From Chrysochromulina parva (lineage: Eukaryota > Haptophyta > Prymnesiales > Chrysochromulinaceae): a DNA stretch of 13,287 bases. The notes beneath the pieces are model-generated. The model was not told the origin of the DNA. It did not search any database and saw only the letters and a list, made by a program, of their open reading frames with translations. Positions 1 through 6,289 of the stretch are shown here, piece after piece. Where the stretch lies: contig PJAB01001614.1 in the NCBI GenBank assembly GCA_002887195.1, positions 1-13,287 on the forward strand, given 5' to 3'. Both the position numbers and the translations under genes were made by a program. How positions within the stretch are numbered: the first letter of the stretch is position 1; the number at the start of each line of letters is the position of its first letter.

Positions 1-138
1 GGCGAGGCGATGCCAGCGGCGGATGGATGGTTGGACGAGGAGGGAGGAGCGCCGTGCTGAGCGCGCCGTGCTGAGCGGCGAGGCGATGCCAGCGGCGGAT
101 GGATGGTTGGACGAGGAGGGTGGGGCGCCGTGCTGAGC
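1..138. repeat. GC-rich minisatellite at left edge
   Basis: A unit of about 76 bp starting GGCGAGGCGATGCCAGCGG occurs at 1 and again at 77. The two copies are almost identical until about 120, where the second diverges slightly (GGGAGGAGC against GGGTGGGGC). Each unit ends in a 14-bp block GCGCCGTGCTGAGC, seen at 49-62, 63-76 and 125-138, so the first unit holds a tandem pair of it. The array probably continues to the left of the window. No coding frame is conserved between the copies. Confidence 0.85.
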
Positions 139-463
139 ATGGCATCCGGTCCTCTACAATAGTATTGAAAGCCTTCGATGGAGTTGACGAGACCGGACGG
201 TGGACGACGCACCCCCCCAATGATGCACTGTGGTGCTCCACAAGCACAAGGTCGAGTCCCTTCCCCCAAGGTGGCGGAGACATCCCCCACACGCGCGACC
301 GTGGACCGTGCGTCGACGTCTCTCAACAGAACAATGTTGACTGTTGTAAGTATCGATTGAGTAGAACTCATTTTGCACGGCGATGCTCATGGCTGCAGGA
401 GAGTCAGAGTGGTGAGTGCTTTTGCGTCTCAGAACGGAAGCTAAGGAAGCGACGAAAAAGTGA
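139..463. other. non-coding or 5' region, no recognisable feature
   Basis: This stretch precedes the first supported coding sequence. Short frames on both strands have no recognisable composition or motif. A TGA at 461-463, directly before the ATG at 464, closes the downstream frame here. An upstream exon carrying a signal anchor for the next gene could lie here or beyond the window, but I see no convincing splice site for it. Confidence 0.4.
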
Positions 464-2015
464 ATGCATGCGCCGAAAATCCAAAGTTCGCACATCTCGC
501 TGGGTCCGGGCGGATTGCACGGGCCACGGCGTCTCACCTCTCTCACCTCTCCACTATCCTCTTCCGATTCGATGGTGCATAAGCGCTGGAAGCCCGCAGC
601 CTGCGAGTTCTGCAACGAATCGTCGTCTTCACGATTGCCGCCGTCTTCGGCAGCCGATCGATACGCTGTGTTGTTCCGCGGCGAGGCGTACAGGTGGGGA
701 TGCGATGCGCGCGGCGTGCAGCTCCAGCAACTCGCCTTCGCATCGCAGCTGTCCAACATCGTCGAGCCGCTGGCGAAAAGTGGCCGCACGGTCAAGGTAT
801 TCCTCACGGTTGACGACTGGCGCACGTGCCGTTCGAACACTACGATGCTGTTCAACGCGAGCACGGCCATCTCGCGGCTTGTCAGAGCCGTCGCTCCCGC
901 GCAGCTTGCGACGCTCAAGTCGCTCCCTGGGGTTCGTGACCAGCCCGACGGGATCATGAAGGCGCTCAAAGAGTACCTGCCCTCCTCACTCGCCTTCGAG
1001 TTCCTTATCATCACGCGGTATGACGTGCGGCTGCTCACGCCGATCACATCGTGGGCTTGCTACGGTGACCGCGATCGGAGCAGATCTGATTGCATCTGAT
1101 TGCATCCGATTACCGTTGATTGCATCCCTCATCAGGCGACCGCGATCGGATCAGCGCCGCATCAAAGTGCGAGCCGAGCGCCTGGGACCGCTTCAATTGC
1201 GTGGCCGACCACCTGTGGATTGTGCCGAGGCCCTACGTGCGCCCGTTCACCAAGGTGGTCGGCGCGCGCCTCAACTTATCCCATTTCACAAAGTGCTGCT
1301 ACAGCAAGAGATGTCTTCACAAGGCGGGCCACGGGTGTTACAATGTGCTTGCGCATGTGCTCACGCCGGCGGCTGTGGGGTTCTGCTGGCCGCAGCCGGC
1401 GAGGAGCGTGGCCGAGCCGAACGCCAATGACCTCTGATGACCTCTGATGACCTCTAATTACCTCTGATGACCTCTGATGACCTCTAATGACCTCTGATGA
1501 CCTCTAATTACCTCTGATGACCTCTGATGACCTCTGATGACCTCTAATCACCTCTGATGACCTCTAATTACCTCTGATGACCTCTGATGACCTCAGGAGC
1601 GTGGCCGAGCCGAACGCCAATTACCAGTGCTGCGCCCACGGCACAGCAAGGGTGTCGCTCGCGAGCCTCGCCCAGATCGCACCAGGTGCAACGGGTCGAG
1701 GTGCAAGGGGGCCACTGATTGCCGCCACTGATGGCCTCTGATTGCCTCTGATTGCCACTGATTGCCACAGGTGCAACGGGTCGAGGTGCAACCTCTGCAT
1801 GCAAGCGCTCACCATGGCGCCTCGCCTTCCCCACAGGTGCAACGGCGCGAGGTGCAACCTCTGCAGATAAATCTGCAGAACATGCAGGTGCTCGTGGGCC
1901 ATATGCTGCCTCTGCATGCAAGCGCTCACCACGGCGCCTCGCCTTCCCCACAGGTGCTCGTGGGCCATATGCTGCGTCCGTTCCGATGGAGGAGTCAATG
2001 GGGGAGGATGACTAG
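464..2015 (+). CDS. multi-exon protein of unrecognised family, possibly glycan-related
   Basis: Proposed exons are 464-1064, 1136-1403, 1597-1685, then a C-terminal part ending at TAG 2013-2015 whose exact splicing is uncertain. The first intron join gives a clean continuation: ...ITSWACYG | DRDRISAASKCEPSAWDR... The second also does: ...RSVAEPNAN | YQCCAHGTARVSL... Visible segments from the 464 start are RYAVLFRGEAYRWG (about 66-79), SNIVEPLAKSGRTVKVFLTV (97-116), LIITRYDVRL (181-190) and DHLWIVPRPYVRPF (225-238). A 'TRYD' strand followed by 'D-x-L-W-I-V-P' resembles uncharacterised glycosyltransferase-like proteins of algae, but I cannot name a family. Second in-frame Met at 572 (residue 37) is an alternative start. 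No hydrophobic anchor is visible, so a 5' exon may be missing. The C-terminal tail after residue about 317 is low in complexity and runs through duplicated introner sequence; treat it as unreliable. Confidence 0.55.
1065..1135 (+). other. intron 1 of the 464-2015 gene (GT-AG, 71 nt)
   Basis: The exon ends TAC G and the intron begins GTGACCGCGATCGGA (1065-1079). The next exon begins GCGACCGCGATCGGA (1136-1150), a 15-bp direct repeat with one mismatch. The T in the left copy creates the GT donor. The core (1080-1135) holds several CTGATTGC/CCGATT units and ends TGATTGCATCCCTCATCAG. Removing it restores one long frame across the junction. Confidence 0.8.
1404..1596 (+). other. intron 2 of the 464-2015 gene (apparent GA-AG, 193 nt)
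   Basis: Exon sequence GAGCGTGGCCGAGCCGAACG (25 bp in full) occurs at 1404-1428 and exactly again at 1597-1621. Joining one copy to the sequence after the other preserves the reading frame (...AEPNAN|YQCCAHG...). No position inside the repeat yields GT-AG. The AG|G position gives GA-AG. A GT donor at 1407-1408 paired with the same acceptor would shift the frame to a poorer-looking one. Core 1429-1596 is a 10-bp tandem array. Confidence 0.6.
1431..1594 (+). repeat. 16-unit decamer array, branch-point-like
   Basis: Sixteen consecutive 10-bp units of the form CCTCT[G/A]AT[G/T/C]A run in perfect phase from 1431 to 1590, followed by CCTCAG. Eleven units read CCTCTGATGA; the others carry CTAATTA, CTAATGA or CTAATCA. 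Every unit contains CTGAT or CTAAT, matching the CTRAY branch-point consensus. The strand is strongly pyrimidine-biased, as expected upstream of a 3' splice site. The array lies wholly inside intron 2. Confidence 0.95.
1686..1770 (+). other. intron 3 of the 464-2015 gene (GT-AG, 85 nt)
   Basis: The left copy GTGCAACGGGTCGAGGTGCA starts at 1686 and is repeated perfectly (21 bp) at 1771-1791. The core (1707-1770) has five CTGAT units spaced about 10 bp apart (CACTGATTGC, CTCTGATTGC and variants) and ends GATTGCCACAG. The splice site falls at CAG|GTGC on both sides. The acceptor may equally be the later AG at 1836 or 1953, because two more elements follow directly. Confidence 0.65.
1771..1836 (+). 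other. candidate intron, second introner family, copy 1 (66 nt)
   Basis: Starts GTGCAACGGGTCGAGG and ends CTTCCCCACAG. The left flank is repeated after the AG (1837-1865) over about 29 bp with two mismatches. The inserted 45-nt core at 1792-1836 (CCTCTGCATGCAAGCGCTCA...) is found again at 1909-1953 with one difference. Its length, 66 nt, is a multiple of three and contains no stop in the gene's frame. Retention would therefore keep the frame open, and whether it is spliced cannot be decided from sequence alone. Confidence 0.55.
1888..1953 (+). other. candidate intron, second introner family, copy 2 (66 nt)
   Basis: The donor is CATGCAG|GTGCTCGTGG and the acceptor is CCCCACAG|GTGCTCGTGG. The 22 bp after the donor (1888-1909) reappear exactly after the acceptor (1954-1975). 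The 45-nt core (1909-1953) matches the one at 1792-1836 at 44 of 45 positions, yet its flanking duplication is of a different sequence. It is therefore an independent insertion, not part of a larger tandem duplication. Confidence 0.6.
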
Positions 2016-2294
2016 CGATGTGCTTGTGTCGAGGCGACGGTGGTTGTCCACAGATGATTGCTCGCACTGATTGAAAACTGTGAAGATGATAATCACGCAG
2101 CAGCTGTGCACAGAGTCACGCGCCGTCGCCGGGCACACGGCCGCCGATACGCACATGTGAAATTGTGTATACGCGCAAATAAGATATTCCTTCGCTTATG
2201 TGTTACACACGTGTGTCCAGGTCCCCGAGGACCACCGACGCCCGCGCTTAGTAAACAACGTCGAACACGTGTGGACGCGGAATGCGAAGGCGAT
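2016..2294. other. convergent 3' intergenic region
   Basis: This lies between the ends of the plus-strand gene at 2015 and the minus-strand glycosyltransferase at 2295. It is less GC-rich than its surroundings. It may contain the 3' untranslated ends of both transcripts. A TGTAA on the minus strand (2203-2207) sits about 90 bp past the glycosyltransferase stop. No other gene is visible. Confidence 0.4.
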
Positions 2295-3389
2295 TTATGC
2301 AGTTAGCACGGCTGTTAGGTTCGCATAAGCTAACCCTCTTCGGAAGGCGTTTTCCCAGGCGGCAACGAGGGTCGGTAATGCCGTTTTCCCAGCGATCCAC
2401 TTTTGGCCGCACCACTTCGTCTTATTTCCAATCTCCGCTGGAAGAGATCGACACTCCATCTTGAGCGCCCATGGCTTGGGACTAAAGTGGAAGTGAATAC
2501 CTGCTATAGCGCCTGCTTTCAGAAGCGCATTCACATGGTCGTTGGCAGCACTGTTGGTGTCCCAAACAGCAGCAGCTTCCAGTTCATCCCTCGTGTAGGG
2601 CACGATTCCAAGTTCAGTCAGACCAATACAGTGAGACGATTGTGCCACATTAAAGCAGGATGGGATCCACGTGATCTTGTCTTTCCAGAACACGGAGGAG
2701 AAGCCCTGGCCACCACCGTCCACTGAAACAATAGTCTTGTTCTTGTGCGCTGCCAGCAGCCGTGTGTACACCGCTGTGCTCGGGCGCAGCACTATCAGTC
2801 CTGCCTGGATTTCGTCTTCCTTTCCGGGACGTGACTCCATGTATGCAACGGGGCAGTCTCTGGAGGTTGCGATGTTGCCTTCAGGAATGTCGATGTAGAA
2901 GAGGCTTGAGAAGAGCCACCAGTCCACAACGATGAAGTCGGCGTCGATGAGCACGATTCGAGAGTAGTTGGTCTGTGTGAACGGGAAGGTCTTCATGGTC
3001 ATATCCCACCTCCACCTTTTTGTAATGCCTTGGATGTGCACATGCGGTACACACTTCCAGCCGATTGCATCCAACACAGGGTCTGAGGAGAAATCGGGGC
3101 ACATGGCGAGCATGTCGAATGCGACGCCACTGTTGCGGCGCATCATGCGTAGTGAGCCTCCGAGCGCGACTCCTCCGCTGTGCACTTTTCTCGTAAGAAG
3201 AGTCATCACAGCGAGTAGCGGTGCGTGTTTTCCGTCATCGAAATTCTGCTTGCGTGAGTGCACTGACCGAGCAATCTCAATGCACGCGGACGTGTTGCTG
3301 TTGTTACCTAGCATAATAAGAGCTCCAGCAGATGCGATTGACACCGCGGCACGAAAGAGGAAGTGGCTGTGGCGGGGAGGGCGTTGCAT
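2295..3389 (-). CDS. family 8 glycosyltransferase (glycogenin-like), type II membrane protein
   Basis: A complete 364-residue intronless protein. Residues about 10-27 (FLFRAAVSIASAGALIML) form a signal anchor, suggesting a Golgi type II enzyme with a lumenal catalytic domain. The GT-A fold of GT8 is visible: SRIVLIDADFIVV (143-155) holds the DxD metal and nucleotide-sugar site as D149-A-D151. DEIQAGLIVLRPS (192-204) matches the family's N/QAG-hnPS segment. DGGGQGFSSVFW (224-235) is in the place of the usual DQ-F-N motif. GIHFHFSPKPW (297-307) matches the conserved IH-F-G-KPW end motif. Six N-x-S/T sequons agree with a lumenal location. The family transfers sugars from UDP- or similar donors; the acceptor here is unknown. 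The Asp of the usual D-x-D-Q loop is less well conserved (GGGQ), so donor choice may differ. It is divergent from the gene at 3546. Confidence 0.85.
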   Translation of the reverse strand: MQRPPRHSHFLFRAAVSIASAGALIMLGNNSNTSACIEIARSVHSRKQNFDDGKHAPLLAVMTLLTRKVHSGGVALGGSLRMMRRNSGVAFDMLAMCPDFSSDPVLDAIGWKCVPHVHIQGITKRWRWDMTMKTFPFTQTNYSRIVLIDADFIVVDWWLFSSLFYIDIPEGNIATSRDCPVAYMESRPGKEDEIQAGLIVLRPSTAVYTRLLAAHKNKTIVSVDGGGQGFSSVFWKDKITWIPSCFNVAQSSHCIGLTELGIVPYTRDELEAAAVWDTNSAANDHVNALLKAGAIAGIHFHFSPKPWALKMECRSLPAEIGNKTKWCGQKWIAGKTALPTLVAAWENAFRRGLAYANLTAVLTA

Positions 3390-3545
3390 GGTGCAGAAGT
3401 TCCGACTTAGTAGTGGAAGAAAAAAAGGGCGTGACGCCGGCGTGAGCGCGGCATTTCCAGCGCTTCGCGCTACAAGCGTCGATCGGACGCCCCGCCCCGC
3501 TGGCGATCCCGCACAAAAGCGACTTTTCTGTACCGGTACCGGTAG
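3390..3545. promoter_or_regulatory. divergent promoter region
   Basis: About 156 bp separate the two divergent starts. The region contains a GAAGAAAAAAAGGG stretch (about 3416-3429) and, just before the plus-strand ATG, the perfect 14-bp palindrome TACCGGTACCGGTA at 3531-3544. A G-box/E-box core CACGTG lies at 3571-3576, which is upstream of the start if translation begins at 3579. No TATA box is evident. Confidence 0.4.
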
Positions 3546-4877
3546 ATGATTGCAAGGTCATCAACACGCTCACGTGATATGGCCCTCTCATATGCGTCTG
3601 TCGCCGAGGCGCTCTTCTCAGGCGATGCCATGTCGCACGTGCGGACCGCCGCCTATTTTGCCTCCTTCCTCGGCTGTCTCTTCATTGTTCTGCACCAATT
3701 CCCATGGCGCAGCAGGGCGGCGCTCGTCATGCCCTACTCCTTGGCCGCACTCGTGTGCACGTGGCGCCTGATCCTTCTCTTCTTCGTGGAGCACACGCAG
3801 CGCTATGCGGCGCACCCGGACCCACCGAATCTCTTCGTCGAGGCGTACGTGCTCGTGTGTGACGCTCCCGCGGGCTGGTGGTGGACCAACATCCTACTCG
3901 TGTGGGTGACCGTGGCGTGCCCGATGGTGCACGCCGAGGCGACGCGTCGCGGCATGCCACCTTCGGTGGTGCTCGCGTACATTATCGTTGCCTTCTTGGG
4001 TGCGGTCAGCCTCGCATTCCCGCCCTTGCTCGCCCACCTACTCACGTTGCCAACAACACCTCGTAAGTCCGGTAAGACGTCTCTTGCTGCCGCCGCCGCG
4101 GCTGCTGCGGGTGTGAATGCTGCTGCGGGTGTGAATGCCCTATGGTGGCCTGTCTGCATAGGCGCGTCTCTACTCTCGATTGTCGTGTTGCCATGTTCGG
4201 TGGCCTTGTCACGCCCAATCTTCATCCTCGCGCTCGTGATCGTCCACGTCGTGCTCGCACTGCCTTTCATGCGTGCGGCAATAGCCACGCGCTCACCCAA
4301 AGATGGCAACTCACCCTCGGATGACATCTCTGTACTGGGCGCCAGTGGCTATCGGCTTCTCGCGTTCACATCGGCCGTCCTGCATGTTGGCTCGACGGCT
4401 GCCGCGGCCCTGTCGCTGGGTATTGCCACGTCAGCACCCATGGATGTGGGCAGCCGGCTGTGGGAACTTCTTGGCCTCCTCCGTGCCGCCTTCAACCGGA
4501 ATGTGTGTGTGCAGCCGCAGTCTGATGACCTCTGATGACCTCTGATTGCCTCCCTCATCAGGTGTGCCAGCATCTCCATCTCCATCGATGCCATCCTCTG
4601 ATGACCTCTGATGACCTTTGATTGCCTCCCTCATCAGGTGTGCCAGCAGTCCATCTCCATCGATGCCATCCTCTCAAGCGCCGCGGGAATCCTCTACATG
4701 CTCATCCGTGCGGGCCACGATGAGGGCGCGCCGTCGCGGGCGCGGGCGCTTGGGTGCAGCCTGGCGAGCGTGCTGGTGGGGCCTGCGGCAGGGCTCGCGC
4801 TCTTCTGCGCGATTCACGAGGAACGGTTACAGGCCGCACGGCACGGCGACGGTCTACAAGTGAGAAAGCGGGTATGA
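3546..4877 (+). CDS. polytopic membrane protein, unrecognised family (two exons)
   Basis: Exons 3546-4502 and 4638-4877 join in phase 0 to give 398 residues (...RAAFNRN|VCQQSISIDAILSSAAG...). Hydrophobic segments lie near residues 35-53, 58-81, 111-129, 140-166, 200-222, 224-241, 270-293, 325-342 and 356-378, so about nine membrane helices. A WWWTNILLVWV stretch (111-121) opens the third. A polyalanine loop (181-197) with a duplicated AAAGVN separates helices 4 and 5. A second in-frame ATG at 3579 (residue 12) has a better context (ATATGG) and follows a CACGTG box, so the shorter start is equally likely. I recognise no transporter or enzyme motif. The exon-2 frame ending TGA 4875-4877 is preferred because it carries two clear helices. 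Confidence 0.7.
4101..4136 (+). repeat. 18-bp coding tandem duplication
   Basis: GCTGCTGCGGGTGTGAAT occurs twice head to tail (4101-4118, 4119-4136). It adds six residues to the Ala-rich loop of the membrane protein. The copies are identical, so the event is recent or under continuing slippage. Confidence 0.95.
4503..4637 (+). other. intron of the membrane-protein gene, made of two introner copies (GT-AG, 135 nt)
   Basis: The donor is CGGAAT|GTGTGTGTGCAG and the acceptor CCCTCATCAG|GTGTGCCAGCAG; both are phase 0. Inside are two copies of a 41-nt core, TCTGATGACCTCTGATGACC... ending CCTCCCTCATCAG, at 4521-4561 and 4597-4637, differing at one base. Between them (4562-4594) is a 33-bp near-copy of the start of exon 2. 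Using the first acceptor (4561) would read into a stop, so the second is the functional one. Confidence 0.8.
4562..4594 (+). pseudogene. intronic duplicate of exon-2 start
   Basis: GTGTGCCAGCATCTCCATCT... at 4562 duplicates GTGTGCCAGCAGTCCATCTC... at 4638, with a one-base insertion that breaks the frame. It is read here as the left target duplication of the second introner copy, which now lies inside the enlarged intron. Confidence 0.7.
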
Positions 4878-4957
4878 ACAGCGAGTGGTTGTTTGTGAGC
4901 GCGGGGGGAGCGCGACGAAACTGACTGACAGACTGTGAACGTGAAGGGCGCGAAGTT

Positions 4958-5380
4958 ATGGCGAATTCTCTCTCGGTGCCCGGCGTGGCGCACATCTTGT
5001 TCCACGTTGGAAGCGTGTGCCTTTCGGTGGGCCTCACTGCGCTCGGCGTCATGTGCTGGTTCGCCCCCAGCCTGGCGGCGGAACAGTATGGCATCGAGCC
5101 GTGCAGGTTGCCGAGTGGGATCCGCTCCGAATGGGTGCAGGTTGCGGGCTTGCGAGACCTCGGCCTTGGCCTGGCGACTCTTGGATTGTACCTGTACGAG
5201 CCACGTGCCATCCGGATCTTCGTACCGGCGATCACTTGCATTCCGGCAGGCGATGCGCTACTCACGCTGCAGCATGGCACTGCCTCAGGAGCGGCGGCGC
5301 ATGTGTTTGGCATCTTGGCCCTCTCCATCCTTTCCGCCAGCGCATGGCTGGACCCATCGCTGCACCAAAAGCGCGAATAG
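4958..5380 (+). CDS. small four-helix membrane protein, DUF4267-like
   Basis: A complete 140-residue protein with hydrophobic segments at about 12-36, 61-80, 84-104 and 111-130. The middle, SEWVQVAGLRDLGLGLATLG (57-76) followed by an Arg (83) and IPAGDALLTLQHG (95-107), resembles the DUF4267 family of small membrane proteins. That family has a conserved G-x-R-D helix and a later 'D' before a variable loop. Its function is unknown. The start at 4958 leaves 80 bp after the upstream gene, with no intron visible. Same-strand proximity to another membrane protein may be chance. Confidence 0.65.
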   Translation: MANSLSVPGVAHILFHVGSVCLSVGLTALGVMCWFAPSLAAEQYGIEPCRLPSGIRSEWVQVAGLRDLGLGLATLGLYLYEPRAIRIFVPAITCIPAGDALLTLQHGTASGAAAHVFGILALSILSASAWLDPSLHQKRE

Positions 5381-6205
5381 AGGTCTTTGCAGAGCATGCT
5401 GTCGTATCCACCGCTAGGCCGGGCGGTATACGTGTACGGTGTATCTGTGTTCGGTGTTTGGTCGTTGCTGTAAAGGCGTACAGTACGTCAGTACCCGCGT
5501 ACGGGGTCCAACAGCACTTCCTTTTGTTGACTACGTACTAGTTATGGAAGCTACACTTACGCAGTGCCCTCTGCACCGCGGCCTTGGCACCTCCGATGGC
5601 CGCAGCGCGGGCGTCACACCCGGTAGCGGGCTAGCGGCGCCTGGCCCTGTGGCCTTACTCTATTACCTGTCGGGCCCTGCACAGCGCGGCGCACTTTTTT
5701 GACCTAGGGGGACCTTCCCACTACTCAGGTAATTACCTCATAGGCTTTGAACACTGTGGGGCGCACTTTTTCGACCTAGGGGGACCTTCCCACTACTCAG
5801 GTACTTACCTCATAGGCTTTGAACACTGTGACCCAGCGCCGCACGTACATGTAACGCCCACGGCCTTGCGCCTTCCACGGCCCAGGGCCGGAGATAGCGC
5901 GCAAGTCGCCAAGTCCCCGAACCGAACGTGATACGCCTCATCAGAGGCCCTGATGGAACGGGACAGGTGCACGACAGTCCGCCGATTTCCTGGATCCCGC
6001 CCGCCCCGCGGACGTGCCCGAAATCAGCACAAGGAAACAAGGATCTCCTTATCTCCGGCTGGCAAGTATGCCAGATGCACGATCGTCTTGGTCAGCATGC
6101 GAGCCGACCTAACAGAAGCAGTACAGGGTCAGGGTCAGGGCAGGTGGGACGCCGGCGATGCACTAATTTAAATGAATCAGCCTATTGAATTGCAATCAAG
6201 TTGTA
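5381..6205. other. intergenic region
   Basis: No coding frame is convincing on either strand. The left part (5430-5520) is rich in GTAC and TGT words. The middle holds the 72-bp tandem repeat described separately. CATCAG/CTGATG (5939-5944, 5950-5955) form a short dyad with a 5-nt loop. A small (GGGTCA) run lies at about 6125-6140. The right part must contain the promoter, and possibly a 5' exon, of the giant gene. Confidence 0.5.
5689..5830. repeat. 72-bp intergenic tandem duplication with palindrome
   Basis: The unit GCGCACTTTTT-GACCTAGGGGGACC...GAACACTGTG occupies 5689-5760 and 5761-5830. I count two substitutions over the aligned unit. Each copy carries arms AGGTA...TACCT. In copy 1 they form the perfect 12-bp palindrome AGGTAATTACCT (5727-5738); in copy 2 the centre is CT. 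No reading frame is shared. Confidence 0.9.
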
Positions 6206-6289
6206 ATGAAATCCTCGCGATCACGGCGACACCGTGTTTTGGCTTTCATCCCATCTCACTTTCGGAATCGGTTTTGCAAGGGGCTCACG

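Noticed and set aside
154..1047. 297-residue minus-strand frame over the first gene
   Set aside because: The plus frame continues coherently over two predicted introns, while the minus frame has no recognisable segment and lies over non-coding sequence at its end.
1431..1594. CRISPR-like array
   Set aside because: Units are 10 bp with no spacers, and the array lies between two halves of a coding exon; an intron repeat explains it.
4618..4863. Alternative frame for exon 2 of the membrane protein (stop at 4861-4863)
   Set aside because: It yields an Arg/Ser-rich peptide; the chosen frame gives two clear membrane helices and matches intron phase.
6121..6145. Telomere-like (GGGTCA) repeat
   Set aside because: Only about two and a half units are present, so it cannot be told from chance.
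5381..6205. tRNA or other structured RNA gene
   Set aside because: I looked for cloverleaf arms and GTTCRA-type T-loops and found only short isolated dyads.
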